Positions 16,293-33,183 of a stretch of 64,000 nt of DNA are shown one piece after another. The stretch comes from Streptacidiphilus albus JL83 (GTDB lineage: Bacteria; Actinomycetota; Actinomycetes; Streptomycetales; Streptomycetaceae). Position 1 is the first letter of the stretch, and the number at the start of each line of letters is the position of its first letter. Position numbers and translations under genes: made by a program. Location of the stretch: positions 5,590,017 to 5,654,016 of the forward strand of contig NZ_JQML01000001.1 of the NCBI RefSeq assembly GCF_000744705.1. Reading direction: 5' to 3'. A model generated the notes under the pieces. The model saw only the letters and a program-made list of their open reading frames with translations. It did no database searches and was not told the DNA's origin.

Positions 16293-17015
16293 GTGAAGCG
16301 CAGCAAGGCTCTGAACGCCGCGGCGGCCAAGGTCGACCGCGACCGTCTCTACGCCCCTCTCGAGGCCATCCGCCTCGCCAAGGAGACCTCCACCACGAAG
16401 TTCGACGGCACCGTCGAGGTCGCCATGCGTCTGGGTGTCGACCCGCGCAAGGCCGACCAGATGGTCCGCAGCACCGTGAACCTCCCGCACGGCACCGGCA
16501 AGACCGCCCGGGTCCTGGTCTTCGCGACCGGTGACCGCGCCGAGGCCGCACGTGCTGCGGGCGCCGACATCGTCGGCGCCGACGAGCTCATCGACGAGGT
16601 CGCCAAGGGCCGGCTGGACTTCGACGCCGTCGTGTCCACCCCGGACCTCATGGGCAAGGTCGGCCGTCTGGGCCGCGTGCTCGGCCCGCGTGGCCTGATG
16701 CCGAACCCGAAGACCGGCACCGTGACCCCGGACGTGGCCAAGGCCGTGACCGAGATCAAGGGCGGCAAGATCGAGTTCCGCGTCGACAAGCACTCGAACC
16801 TGCACCTGATCATCGGCAAGGTCTCCTTCGACGACGAGAAGCTCGTCGAGAACTACGCCGCCGCCCTGGACGAGGTGCTCCGCGCCAAGCCGTCCGCCTC
16901 CAAGGGCCGGTACATCAAGAAGATCGCGCTCAGCACCACGATCGGCCCCGGCATCCAGGTGGACCCGAGCCGTACGCGCAACCTCATGGTCGAGGAGGAC
17001 CCGGCGAACATCTGA
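16293..17015 (+). CDS. rplA: 50S ribosomal protein L1
   Basis: GTG 16293 follows ACAGGAGCA. The 240-residue protein ([20 protein letters not shown]) has the L1 signature with [15 protein letters not shown] near residue 130. L1 forms the stalk at the E site and, in studied bacteria, represses its own operon by binding the mRNA. A strong hairpin follows, so rplK-rplA is one operon. Confidence 0.98.
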   Translation: MKRSKALNAAAAKVDRDRLYAPLEAIRLAKETSTTKFDGTVEVAMRLGVDPRKADQMVRSTVNLPHGTGKTARVLVFATGDRAEAARAAGADIVGADELIDEVAKGRLDFDAVVSTPDLMGKVGRLGRVLGPRGLMPNPKTGTVTPDVAKAVTEIKGGKIEFRVDKHSNLHLIIGKVSFDDEKLVENYAAALDEVLRAKPSASKGRYIKKIALSTTIGPGIQVDPSRTRNLMVEEDPANI

Positions 17016-17050
17016 TCCCTGATCAGACCAGCTGGGCAGTACTCGCGTTC

Positions 17051-17097
17051 CGAAGGGCCGGTTCCCCCTCCGCAAGGAAGGGGGAACCGGCCCTTCG
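17051..17097 (+). terminator. rplKA terminator
   Basis: About 19 bp pair (from CGAAGGGCCGG to CCGGCCCTTCG) around a GCAA loop, 35 bases after rplA. It isolates rplKA from the lipoprotein gene. Confidence 0.88.
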
Positions 17098-17164
17098 GCC
17101 TGTCCGTCTACGGGTATAGCGTCCTGTTCGCAAGTCTTCTTACATGCCCCAGGGGGAATGCAAC

Positions 17165-18001
17165 ATGCGCCACACCCGTTCGATCTCCGTCGCCGCAGCC
17201 GCCGTCGTCGGCCTGGCCGCGCTCAGTGCCTGTTCGGCCGCGTCCAAGGCCGCGAGCCAGGCGGCCGGCAGCGCCAACTCGGCGGTGTCCACCGTCGCGG
17301 ACGCGCTCTCGCTGGCCACCGCCAAGACCGAGAGCTACAGCTCGGTCAAGATGACCATGACCATGTCGGTCGCGGGCCAGAGCGTGACCTCGTCGGGCCG
17401 GTTCGGCTGGAACCCGATGGCCATGTCCATGGGGATGAACATGCCGGCGGCGAACGGCCGCCCGGCGACCTCCATGATCGTGATGATGTCCGGCACCACC
17501 CTGTACATGGGTACCCCGGCCGTCGCCGACTTCCAGGGCAAGCACTGGATGAAGCTCGACCTGTCCTCGCTCCAGGACGGTCAGGCGCTGTCCGAGATGG
17601 CTACCCAGAGCGGCAACCAGAACCCGGCGGTCCAGCTCAAGCTGCTGACCTCCAGCCCGGGGGTGACCCGTGTCGGCCAGGGCACCGTCGACGGCGTCCA
17701 GGCCACCCACTACAGCGGCACGGTGGACCTGAAGGCGCTGGCGGCCAAGATGGTGGGGCAGGACGCGCAGCTCAAGAGCCTGCTCACGTCGGCCTCCCAG
17801 GAGGGGATGACGACCGAGACCGTGGACCTCTGGGTCAGCGCCCAGAACCTCCCGGTCCGGGAGACGATGTCGGCGACGACCTCCAGCGGCACCGAGAACG
17901 CGACCATCGACTTCTCCGACTACAGCACCGGTGCGGTCACCTTCACCGCTCCGCCGGCGGACGACACCCTCGACGCGTCCAGCCTGCTCGGGAGCAGCTG
18001 A
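17165..18001 (+). CDS. Secreted lipoprotein, LppX/LprG-like
   Basis: ATG 17165 follows AGGGGGA. The 278-residue product (MRHTRSISVAAAAVVGLAAL) has a lipoprotein signal peptide ending in the lipobox LSAC, with the acylated Cys at about residue 23. The mature part has SYSSVKMTMTMSVAGQ and long beta-rich segments similar to the LppX/LprAFG fold, which in mycobacteria carries lipids between membrane and cell surface. Met is unusually frequent between residues 58 and 110. It sits between rplA and rplJ, where Streptomyces genomes are known to carry one or two such genes. The cargo is unknown. Confidence 0.85.
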   Translation: MRHTRSISVAAAAVVGLAALSACSAASKAASQAAGSANSAVSTVADALSLATAKTESYSSVKMTMTMSVAGQSVTSSGRFGWNPMAMSMGMNMPAANGRPATSMIVMMSGTTLYMGTPAVADFQGKHWMKLDLSSLQDGQALSEMATQSGNQNPAVQLKLLTSSPGVTRVGQGTVDGVQATHYSGTVDLKALAAKMVGQDAQLKSLLTSASQEGMTTETVDLWVSAQNLPVRETMSATTSSGTENATIDFSDYSTGAVTFTAPPADDTLDASSLLGSS

Positions 18002-18033
18002 CCGACCGGCGGGACGGGCGGCCGGTGGGCGAT

Positions 18034-18063
18034 TTGCCCTTCGGCCGCCCGTTCGCGTAACGT
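18034..18063 (+). promoter_or_regulatory. rplJL promoter
   Basis: TTGCCC (18034-18039) and TAACGT (18058-18063) are 18 bases apart, placing the start near 18070 and giving a leader of about 280 bases. Confidence 0.6.
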
Positions 18064-18069
18064 AGCCGG

Positions 18070-18347
18070 AGCCACAGACCGCTGGTTGTCGCTGCCCGCT
18101 CTGCAAAGAGTCGGCCTGGTGACCGAAGGCTCCGCGAAGGATGCGGACGACCCGCGCAGGATGGATGAGGAAGATCGCGCTCCGGACGTGTGCCGTCAGG
18201 CATGTCGGCCGTCGAGCATGTTGAAGCCCCGTGCGCCTGCGCCGGGGCTGTCCTGTTTTTCCGAACACTTTCTTCCGGCGGTCGAGGTATAGCAGGTCGA
18301 CTCAACGGTCGGCCAAGCATCGACATCACGGAAGGAGGCGTAAGCCT
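18070..18347 (+). promoter_or_regulatory. rplJ 5' leader with attenuator-like hairpin
   Basis: Within the leader, 18225-18249 folds as AGCCCCG / CGGGGCT with an inner GCGC/GCGC stem and is followed by GTCCTGTTTTTCC, an intrinsic-terminator shape about 85 bases before rplJ. L10 leaders in other bacteria bind the L10-(L12) complex and control this operon; a similar role is inferred here from position and structure. Confidence 0.6.
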
Positions 18348-18917
18348 ATGGCAAGGCCCGACAAGGCTGCTGCCGTCGCAGAGCTCACGGACAAGTTCCG
18401 TGACTCCAACGCGGCCGTGCTGACCGAGTACCGCGGTCTGACCGTGGCGCAGCTGAAGACGCTGCGTCGCTCGCTCGGCGACAACGCCAATTACGCCGTG
18501 GTGAAGAACACGCTGACCAAGATTGCCGCCAACCAGGCCGGTATTTCTGAGCTCGACGACCTGTTCGCGGGTCCGACGGCTGTCGCCTTCGTCGCCGGTG
18601 ACCCGGTGGAGTCGGCGAAGGCTCTGCGTGACTTCGCCAAGGAGAACCCGGCTCTCATCATCAAGGGCGGTGTCCTTGACGGTAAGGCGCTGTCTGCTGA
18701 TGACATCAAGAAGCTCGCGGACCTCGAGTCCCGCGAGGTGCTGCTCGCCAAGCTCGCGGGTGGACTGAAGGCGTCGATGGCCAAGGCCGCCGCCACCTTC
18801 CAGGCCCCGCTCACGGAGTTCGTCCGCACTGCGGAGGCGCTCCGGGCCAAGGTCGAGCAGGGCGGTGCCGGTACGCCGGCTCCCGCCGTCGAGGACGCTG
18901 CTCCCGCCGCGGAGTAG
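18348..18917 (+). CDS. rplJ: 50S ribosomal protein L10
   Basis: ATG 18348 follows GGAAGGAGG, giving 189 residues ([17 protein letters not shown]). The [16 protein letters not shown] segment near residue 25 is the rRNA-binding region, and the C-terminal helix carries the L12 dimers. It begins the rplJ-rplL pair after a long leader with a terminator-like hairpin. Confidence 0.98.
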   Translation: MARPDKAAAVAELTDKFRDSNAAVLTEYRGLTVAQLKTLRRSLGDNANYAVVKNTLTKIAANQAGISELDDLFAGPTAVAFVAGDPVESAKALRDFAKENPALIIKGGVLDGKALSADDIKKLADLESREVLLAKLAGGLKASMAKAAATFQAPLTEFVRTAEALRAKVEQGGAGTPAPAVEDAAPAAE

Positions 18918-18993
18918 TACCCCCTCGCAGCGGGCCCGTACGCCCGCCGTTCCGTACATCCGGCACCTGCCGACTTAGTGGAAGGACGCCATC

Positions 18994-19377
18994 ATGGCGA
19001 AGCTGTCCCAGGAAGAGCTGCTCGCGCAGTTCGCCGACCTGACCCTCATCGAGCTCTCCGAGTTCGTCAAGGCGTTCGAGGAGAAGTTCGACGTCAAGGC
19101 TGCCGCCCCGGTCGCCGTCGCCGCCGGTGGCGGCGCTGCCGCCGTCGCGGAAGAGGCTGAGGAGCAGGACGAGTTCGACGTCATCCTCACCGCCGCCGGT
19201 GACAAGAAGATCCAGGTCATCAAGGAGGTGCGTTCGCTCACCTCGCTCGGCCTGAAGGAGGCGAAGGACCTCGTTGACGGCACCCCCGCCACCGTCCTGG
19301 AGAAGGTTGCCAAGGACGCTGCGGAGAAGGCCAAGGCTGCTCTCGAGGCTGCCGGCGCTTCCGTCACCGTCAAGTAA
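18994..19377 (+). CDS. rplL: 50S ribosomal protein L7/L12
   Basis: The 127-residue acidic protein ([20 protein letters not shown]) has the N-terminal dimerisation domain, an Ala-rich hinge near residue 40-50, and the C-terminal factor-binding domain ([20 protein letters not shown]). It recruits and stimulates elongation-factor GTPases. GGAAGG precedes the ATG. A terminator follows. Confidence 0.98.
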   Translation: MAKLSQEELLAQFADLTLIELSEFVKAFEEKFDVKAAAPVAVAAGGGAAAVAEEAEEQDEFDVILTAAGDKKIQVIKEVRSLTSLGLKEAKDLVDGTPATVLEKVAKDAAEKAKAALEAAGASVTVK

Positions 19378-19420
19378 CTCCGGTTACTGACTGACGGTCC
19401 GCTCCGGCGGGCCGTTCGGC

Positions 19421-19457
19421 CGAGGCGGCCACCCGAAAGGGTGGCCGCCTCGGCCTT
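19421..19457 (+). terminator. rplL-rpoB attenuating terminator
   Basis: A perfect 14-bp stem (19421-19434 with 19439-19452) with a GAAA tetraloop is followed by GCCTTTTG. In many bacteria a leaky terminator here lowers rpoBC transcription relative to rplJL. Confidence 0.88.
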
Positions 19458-20333
19458 TTGCGTTCCCGCTCCAGGGCCGTCGGCGGGCCCGGTGGAGTGG
19501 GTTCCCGGCTGCCCGGCGCGGGCCCGGCACAGCCCGGCTCACCAGGGCTTTGACGGTCCGCTCGGACGCCCGTTCCCATGACTCGGGCTCTATGACCGAT
19601 CTATGACGATTCGCCACATCTGTCCGCCAGGTACTCCCCTCCGCCGCCGAGGGCGAGTATGGTGATCGTCGTCGCTGCGGGTACGACCTGTCCGCAGCGG
19701 GCGCCACGGCGTATCCGGGGTCACCTCCGGAGCCACGCAGCGGTCGCCGGTCGGCCACCCCACCAGGGCAGTCGCCCGGCCCGGCCGCCGGCGGAGCGTC
19801 CCGGCCCGCGGTCCGGCCCGCAGCCCCGTCCGCGGGGCGGCCCGGGGGATCTCGCCGGGGCCGTGCCCTTGACGAACCGCAGCGGGCGCGCAATTCTCAG
19901 GACGCGAAGGTGCACGCCGGACGGTTCGGACGGCGCGGCAGCGTGGCAGCGGGGTCGATGATTCTTCGGTCCGCAGGCATGGAACCGACGTGCGGTGGGG
20001 AATACACCCCGTAGGCAGTTACCGCCCCAGGGGGCGCTCTCGGAGAGGGCGGACCCGCGAGGTAGGGAGTTCGACGATTCGGTCTCCGAATCCGGACTGG
20101 ACAGCAGTGTGCCGTCTGGCTACACTGTCCCTTTGCGCTGCCTTTTAGCTGCTCCGTGACTCGACCCCCGGAGTACGCACTACCCCGACCAGGGGTGGCA
20201 CCCCGCTTGCGCACTGGCACTGACCTGGTGAGATTCCGGGTCGGCGGCACGTGTGAGGGCGCGGATGCTACCCGTGCGACGGGTGGGCCCGGTACGCGCG
20301 TAGTGAGCTCCGAGCCCTCGGAAGGACCCCCTC
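19458..20333. other. Long gene-free spacer before rpoB
   Basis: No credible gene is seen in these 876 bases. Two near-repeats CTATGACCGAT and CTATGACGAT lie near 19588-19608. TTGACG at 19869-19874 with AATTCT at 19892-19897 (17-base spacing) may be an additional promoter. The strongest promoter match lies near 20100. The long spacer probably holds several control sites for RNA polymerase synthesis. Confidence 0.5.
20097..20126 (+). promoter_or_regulatory. rpoBC promoter
   Basis: CTGGAC (20097-20102) and TACACT (20121-20126) are 18 bases apart, giving a start near 20133 and a leader of about 200 bases before rpoB. Confidence 0.65.
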
Positions 20334-23807
<3,474 letters not shown>

Positions 23808-23911
23808 CGAGGGTTCGGTCGGCCGTCATCGCGAGATGACGGCCGGCCCGCCCCCAGGACCCCCTCAGACCAGATGTAAGACTTCGACCCCGAAGGTGGG
23901 ATTGACGACCC

Positions 23912-27811
<3,900 letters not shown>

Positions 27812-27830
27812 GGTCAGTAGCAGGCACGCC

Positions 27831-27874
27831 CCGCAGGGCGGTCATCCCGGTCACCCGGGGTGGCCGCCCTGCGG
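27831..27874 (+). terminator. rpoC terminator
   Basis: CCGCAGGGCGG (27831-27841) pairs with CCGCCCTGCGG (27864-27874) with an inner CCCGG/CCGGG stem. It lies between the convergent rpoC and the helicase-associated gene and may act in both directions. Confidence 0.75.
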
Positions 27875-27910
27875 CGTTGTCAGCGTGTCGGCCGGGGGCG
27901 GCCGCGGGTG

Positions 27911-30292
27911 TCAGCCGCCGGCCAGCAGCCGGGCGGCCGACTCCAGCACGGCCGACCGGTCCGTCCGGCCGGTCCGCCGCCGGGCCAGGGCCGGCATCCG
28001 GGTCGCGGCACGCAGCTCCGGGGCGCGTTCGACCACGGTCACACCGGTCTCGGCCTCCAGCACCGGCGCGTAGCCGGCGGCGCGCAACGCCTGGAGGGTG
28101 GCGGTCGGCGGCTGGGTGCTGATCAGCACCGTCGGCGCGATCAGCCGGAGCTCCAGCTTGGCCAGCATCCGCGACTTCTCCAGCTCGACCAGCAGCGTCT
28201 CGTCGTCCGAGCGGATGCAGCAGGCGGAGCGGACCACCCGCATCCGGCCGTGGGTCCGCCCGGTGTCCCGGACCAGGTACTCCAGCGGCTGCGGCAGCTC
28301 GCCCTCGGCGGCGGCGCGCAGCCGGGCGAGCAGCTCCTCGGCGGCGAGACCGCCGTCCAGGGCGCGGCGGACCGAGGCCGCGCCGAAGCGCCAGACCACC
28401 GCATGGCCCTCGGACTCCCGGTCGGCGGCCGAGCCCAGCAGCTCGGCCAGCTCGGGCGAGGGCGCCCCGGTGGCGATCGCGGTCAGGTCGGCCTGGAAGC
28501 GCGCGGTGGTACGCGGCGGCGGCAGCAGGTCGGCGAGCGCGCCGCGCAGCCGGGCCAGCGGGGCCGCAGCGGCCCCGTCCCCGGCCGAGGGCCCGGCCGT
28601 ACTGCCCGGGACGTAGGGGAACTCCGCCGCCGCCCCGCTCGCCAGCAGCTCCACCACGGCCTCGCCGATGGTGGTCAGCCGCCCGTGCGCGGCCACGCCC
28701 AGCAGCTCGGCCTCGGCCAGGGTGGCGACCACCCGCTGCAGCCCGGATTCGGTGAGCGGGACCAGGCCGGGGGAGTACCAGTCGACCCGGCGGACCAGCC
28801 CCAGCAGGGCCTCGCCCTGCAGTGCGGCGGCCGGGCCCAGGCCGAGCCCGGGAGGCAGCGCCGCCAGCGCCGACAGCACCCCCTGCCGCAGCTGCACCGC
28901 CTCGCCGTCCTCCGGCGGGACCAGGGCGAAGGGCTGCTGCTCGTGGTCGTCCGGCCACCAGCTCAGCACCTCGGGCACCACGGCCCAGGCACTGACCAGC
29001 GGGACCAGCCGCTCGGCCGGGGAGCCCGACTGCCAGCCGTCGTAGCGTCCGGTCGGCAGCAGCCGGACCGGCCCGGCGACCGGTGCCGACCGCCGGCCGC
29101 GTCCGCGCGCCGGGGGAGCGTCCGGCTGCTCCTCGTGCAGCCCCAGCAGGTCGGCGTGGAAGGCGAGGTCGATCCAGAGCCGGGTCTGCGCCTCGGGTGC
29201 GTCGACGGCCTTGGCCAGCCGCTTGGCATCGCGCAGCGCCAGGCCGCCGGCCTTGCGGAGGCTGCCGGGTGCGACCGCACAGGCCGCCAGCAGCAGTTCG
29301 ACCCTCCGGACGGCACCGGCGGCGGCCGCCTGGGCCTCGGGCAGGGTCTCCGCGACCGGCAGCAGGCCCTCGGCCAGGGCCGGTGGCGCAGGGGTGAACC
29401 GCGGGCCCTCCAGGTTGTCCTGGAGGGCGTCGCCGACCTCGAAGGGCAGCTCGACCAGGTCGGGGCCGACCGGGACGACCAGGCCGTGGGCGGCCAGCCA
29501 GTCGGTCCCGGGATCGCCCGAACCTCCGTGCCGCAGCTCGAACTTGCTGGCGGGGCCGTAGTACCGGCCGCCCAGCGGGACGAAGCAGTGGGTCCGCAGC
29601 AGCGGCGGCCCTGCGGTCAGCCGGTCGAGCAGCTCGCGGGCGGCCGGCGGGGCCGCGGCGGCCAGTGCCCGCACCCGTTCGCCGTCGCCGAGCGCCTGGA
29701 CGATGGCGGCCTGGGCCTGCTCGCGGTTGCGCCGGTCGGCGAGGTCGAGCCCGGCGGCGATCCGGTGCACCTCGGGGGCATTGAACGCGTCCGACATCAG
29801 CGGTGCCAGCGGTCGGCCGAGGCCGATGCTCTCCCCCAGGTGCCGCTGGACGAAGGAGGGCAGGGCCACCTCGCCCCGGGCGGCCGGCAGCACCAGCATC
29901 CGCGCGCGGAGCCCGGCCAGGGTCCGTTCGGCGGCCGTGCGCAGCGCCGGATCCCCCTGGGCCAGGTGGTCGAGCAGCCGGCCGGCCGGGACCGTCCTGG
30001 TGGAGGGTTCGAACGGGGTCCAGTACGGGCCCGGCTGCAGCGGCCCGTACGTTCGGGCGGCCAACCGGACGGCGGCGCCCAGCAGTTGCAGCTCGGGGGT
30101 GTTGAGCCCGGCGACCGCCTCGGCCACCGACCGGTCGTCCAGCAGCCGGTCCGCCAGCTGGGCCAGGGTCTGCGGCTCGGGGCGGCCGGGGAGCGCCTGA
30201 CCGTGGAGCAGCCGACGGACCGTCAGTAGTTCGGCGAGCTCCTCGGGCGACAGCTCGGCAAGTCGATTGCGCAGGGCGCTAGCACTCTTCAC
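27911..30292 (-). CDS. Helicase-associated (Helicase_C_3/XPB-like) domain protein
   Basis: The 793-residue protein starts at GTG 30292 (MKSASALRNRLAELSPEELA). The C-terminal third contains the domain found beside XPB/Ssl2-type helicases, with RMRVVRSACCIRSDDETLLVELEKS-like sequence (in pieces VRSACCIRSDDETL) near residue 690 and an end rich in Leu/Ala. No Walker A or DEAD/H box is visible, so this is not a complete helicase. Winged-helix-like repeats may bind DNA. A gene of this type next to rpoC is conserved in Streptomyces, but its role is unknown. It is convergent with rpoC. Confidence 0.8.
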   Translation of the reverse strand: MKSASALRNRLAELSPEELAELLTVRRLLHGQALPGRPEPQTLAQLADRLLDDRSVAEAVAGLNTPELQLLGAAVRLAARTYGPLQPGPYWTPFEPSTRTVPAGRLLDHLAQGDPALRTAAERTLAGLRARMLVLPAARGEVALPSFVQRHLGESIGLGRPLAPLMSDAFNAPEVHRIAAGLDLADRRNREQAQAAIVQALGDGERVRALAAAAPPAARELLDRLTAGPPLLRTHCFVPLGGRYYGPASKFELRHGGSGDPGTDWLAAHGLVVPVGPDLVELPFEVGDALQDNLEGPRFTPAPPALAEGLLPVAETLPEAQAAAAGAVRRVELLLAACAVAPGSLRKAGGLALRDAKRLAKAVDAPEAQTRLWIDLAFHADLLGLHEEQPDAPPARGRGRRSAPVAGPVRLLPTGRYDGWQSGSPAERLVPLVSAWAVVPEVLSWWPDDHEQQPFALVPPEDGEAVQLRQGVLSALAALPPGLGLGPAAALQGEALLGLVRRVDWYSPGLVPLTESGLQRVVATLAEAELLGVAAHGRLTTIGEAVVELLASGAAAEFPYVPGSTAGPSAGDGAAAAPLARLRGALADLLPPPRTTARFQADLTAIATGAPSPELAELLGSAADRESEGHAVVWRFGAASVRRALDGGLAAEELLARLRAAAEGELPQPLEYLVRDTGRTHGRMRVVRSACCIRSDDETLLVELEKSRMLAKLELRLIAPTVLISTQPPTATLQALRAAGYAPVLEAETGVTVVERAPELRAATRMPALARRRTGRTDRSAVLESAARLLAGG

Positions 30293-30382
30293 AGGCCGAC
30301 GCTACCGCGCGCGCCGAGCGGCCCGGTTCCGATTCACTCCCACGCCGCCCCGTGCGCTCCCGCGCGCCCCCGGCGGTGCCGG

Positions 30383-31819
30383 TCAGCCCGGCAGCATCGT
30401 GCTGCGGCCGTGCAGCTGGGCCCGGTCGGCGGCGGCCCGCCCCTGGGTCCAGCCCTCGTAGTCGTTGGCCCGGATCGCCCGGCCGGTGCGGAGGCCGGGG
30501 AACATCCGGTCGGTGGACTCCTGGACCGCCTCCTCCCGCGCGGCCAGCACCGGCAGCAGCGAGGGCGTGCCGCCGTCGGACCCCGGCCCGGAGCCCTCGC
30601 CGGCCAGGGCCTGCTCGTTGGCGAGGGCCTCCTCGGTGACCCGGGCGGTGGCCTCCGCCAGCCGCTCGCGGATCCGGGCCGCGTAGGCGACCAGGAAGGA
30701 CTGCCGGAAGGACTTGGTCCGGGACCCGCCCCCGCCGCCGCGCTGCACCCCGGCGCTGTTCATCGCACTGGTCGCCTGGACCAGCAGCGAGGTGTAGAGC
30801 AGCTCCACGGCCTCCAGGTCGGCCGGGAACCCGACGACGGTGCAGAAGCCGAGGTCCTTGGACCAGACCGACTTGGCCCGGTTGGCGCCGGCCACCGCGT
30901 CCAGCAACACCGCCTTCGGGGCCTCGTAGGGGTTGTCCACGCCGATCCGGCGGGCGCCCGGCTCCGAGCCGTTGCCGGAGGACGCCGCCAGCAGCGCCTC
31001 GTCGATGCTGTGCTGCGCCATCAACTGCTGGGCCTTGGCGGTCAGCGCCTCGGCCTCGTCCGGGAACTCGGTGGACTCGGCCTTGGCCAGCAGCGCCCGG
31101 ATCCGGCCGAGCATCCGCGGCTCGCTGCCGGTCTTCTGGGTGAACGCGATGCCCGAGCCGCCGACCTGGCCGGACGCCGGGCCCGCGGCGCTGCCGGGCG
31201 GGGGAGCGAGCAGGGTGATCGGGGGCAGTCGGCCGAGCAGCCGGTTGAGTTCGAGCAGCAGCGTGGCCACGGTGAACCGGTCCGCCCGCTCCCGCAGGGC
31301 GACCCCGGCCAGGAACTCGTCGTCGGTGGCCCACCAGGCCGCCGCCTCCAGCTCGCGCAGCTGACCCGACCAGCGGGCGTCCAGCGCCGCCGCCGCGTAG
31401 CCCCGGGACTCGGCCGCGATCAGGTCGACCGCCAGCCGCAGGTGCCGGACGGTGAGCTCCCGGCGGACGGTCCTGGTCACGTCGGCGGGCTGCCAGCCGG
31501 CCTGCCAGAGCCGGGCCAGCAGCGAGCCGGTGACCACCAGCACGGTCCGGCTGGTCTGCTCCCAGCGCGAGGCCGGCTCCGAGAGCGCGCTCGCGCCCTG
31601 GTCCAGCGCCAGGTGGTACCGGTCCTCGGGGGCGTACAGCACGGCGCCGAAGGCGGACTCCACCAGCTCGCGCAGCGAGGGACCGCCCCCGCCCCGCGGC
31701 GGGTGGGCCGTGGGCGCGGCGTGCGCGTGCTGCCGGCCCTCCCGGTTCCGGTCCTGTTCCCGGCTCTGCTCCCGGTCGTGCTGCTGTGCGCGGCGGCGCT
31801 CCTGACTGCGCTTGCCCAT
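30383..31819 (-). CDS. DUF2786 domain protein
   Basis: ATG 31819 follows AAGGAGGG, giving 478 residues. The N-terminus is highly charged and polar (MGKRSQERRRAQQHDREQ). The DUF2786 motif MLGRIRALLAKAESTEFPDE starts near residue 227 and continues with AEALTAKAQQLMAQHSIDEAL. The part after it resembles the companion C-terminal domain common in actinomycete DUF2786 proteins. The function is unknown; phage and plasmid homologues are known for the domain. It lies 90 bases upstream of the helicase-associated gene on the same strand, so the two may be co-transcribed. Confidence 0.82.
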   Translation of the reverse strand: MGKRSQERRRAQQHDREQSREQDRNREGRQHAHAAPTAHPPRGGGGPSLRELVESAFGAVLYAPEDRYHLALDQGASALSEPASRWEQTSRTVLVVTGSLLARLWQAGWQPADVTRTVRRELTVRHLRLAVDLIAAESRGYAAAALDARWSGQLRELEAAAWWATDDEFLAGVALRERADRFTVATLLLELNRLLGRLPPITLLAPPPGSAAGPASGQVGGSGIAFTQKTGSEPRMLGRIRALLAKAESTEFPDEAEALTAKAQQLMAQHSIDEALLAASSGNGSEPGARRIGVDNPYEAPKAVLLDAVAGANRAKSVWSKDLGFCTVVGFPADLEAVELLYTSLLVQATSAMNSAGVQRGGGGGSRTKSFRQSFLVAYAARIRERLAEATARVTEEALANEQALAGEGSGPGSDGGTPSLLPVLAAREEAVQESTDRMFPGLRTGRAIRANDYEGWTQGRAAADRAQLHGRSTMLPG

Positions 31820-32316
31820 GGCTACCCTCCTTCTTCGTCGGTGTGGTGGCGGCAGCACCCATTGTCGCGGACCAGAGGTGCTGACCCGGTACCGACGTGA
31901 CGCCGGTCGGCGAGATCGCGTCGACCGGCTCCGAGCAGGTGTGCTGTCGGTGCAGCGGCCAGATTGTCGTCCGGCGTCGGGCGGGGTGTGTCTGGTGATT
32001 CCAACTAGCCCTGGAGGAAAGGCTGATGATGGATTGACGTAGGGGTCGGAGAGGACTGACGTCAAGTCAGATCGAGCCCTTTGGCGGCTCCAGGTCACGC
32101 AGCTCCGGGGACTGCCCCGGGTGCCTTCCAAGGCCCTTTGCTGACGAGTACATGATCTTTTGTGGTCACTGTCTCGAACGAGCGCGGGTGCGGGCCAGAG
32201 GCCATCGAAGTGATGTAGCGCGTATCGCAGGAGACCCAACAGTTCCGACCCACGGTTTCGACTGTGCGGCCCGAGCTGACCGGCGGTGCAGCTGATACCT
32301 GTCCGGATGGTTTCCA
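31820..32316. other. Gene-free spacer at the left edge of the island
   Basis: About 500 bases without a credible gene. Base composition is less GC-rich than the neighbours. No tRNA remnant, integrase or flanking direct repeat was recognised. GGATGG at 32304 serves the next gene. Confidence 0.4.
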
Positions 32317-32997
32317 GTGAGAGCGACGCAGACCACCTTGAACGTGCCTCTGACGGATTACACCGTCTACATCGATGATTCCGGCCACCCGCAGAGCGGC
32401 CTCGCCCTCTACTCGGCCCTGGCGGTCCCTCGCGGGAGCGCTGAGCGACGCCTCGCACAGTGGCGGCAGTTCCGCATGGAGCTGGACGCGGAGTACGGCA
32501 TTCCCGAGGGCTTCGAGCTCCATGCCAACGAGTTCATCGCGGGTCGGCGCCGCCCCGGCGGAAACAATCCGTCGAAGGCGGATCGGTGGCTGATCTCGCA
32601 GCGCGGGCTTCAGATCATCGGCGACTGGTCCGATGCCCGGGTCTGCACCGTCTACAGTGCGGACCCGAGTCGTCCGGCGCAGTCCCGCCACGCGGCTTTC
32701 CGCGGCCTGCTCCACCACCTCAACGGGTGGTTGGCAGAGGAGGGGTGTGCGGCTGCCCTGGTGGTGGACGGCGACGGGACGGACCCCTCCTACGCGGCGC
32801 TGGTGGAGCAGGTCGCCCCCGAGCGGATCATCGGGATTCCGTCGTTCCGGCCGGCGCACGAGTGTCCGTGGCTGCAGATGGCCGACTTGATCGCGTACAC
32901 GGCCTTCCAGCGGCTCGCGCGGCAGCAGTCGAGGGAGTTCATGTGGGGGTGGTACACCCGTTACCTGCCGAAGGCGCACGCCCCGGTGTCGGCATGA
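32317..32997 (+). CDS. DUF3800 family protein
   Basis: The 226-residue protein starts at GTG 32317. The family signature YIDDSGHPQSG is near residue 18, HANEFIAG is near residue 67, LVVDGDGTD is near residue 150, and the C-terminal LQMADLIAYTAFQRLARQQS carries the conserved Asp. The spaced acidic residues (Asp-Asp, Glu, Asp, Asp) suggest an RNase H-like metal site, so nuclease activity is plausible but unproven. DUF3800 genes are often found in phage and accessory regions. It is followed by a hairpin and then by an unknown 738-residue protein on the same strand. Confidence 0.82.
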   Translation: MRATQTTLNVPLTDYTVYIDDSGHPQSGLALYSALAVPRGSAERRLAQWRQFRMELDAEYGIPEGFELHANEFIAGRRRPGGNNPSKADRWLISQRGLQIIGDWSDARVCTVYSADPSRPAQSRHAAFRGLLHHLNGWLAEEGCAAALVVDGDGTDPSYAALVEQVAPERIIGIPSFRPAHECPWLQMADLIAYTAFQRLARQQSREFMWGWYTRYLPKAHAPVSA

Positions 32998-33025
32998 CGT
33001 CGCATGCGACCCTGCTCCGACATGA

Positions 33026-33053
33026 CGAAACCCCGACGCATGGCCGGGGTTCG
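33026..33053 (+). terminator. Hairpin after the DUF3800 gene
   Basis: CGAAACCCCG pairs with CGGGGTTCG with one bulged base, 28 bases after the stop codon. A second inverted repeat (CCTGGT/ACCAGG) follows near 33064-33092. Confidence 0.55.
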
Positions 33054-33183
33054 TGAAAGCAGACCTGGTACTCACGCGCGGCGGAACCAGGACTACCCGT
33101 CCAACTGTACAGCGCCGTCTCCATGAGGGCTACGCCTGGAGCCGTGGATTCTCCGGCAAGAATCTTTGATTGGAAGGATGCCA

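Noticed and set aside
32095-33075. Minus-strand frame across the DUF3800 gene
   Set aside because: No domain, and the sense DUF3800 protein has clear family motifs.
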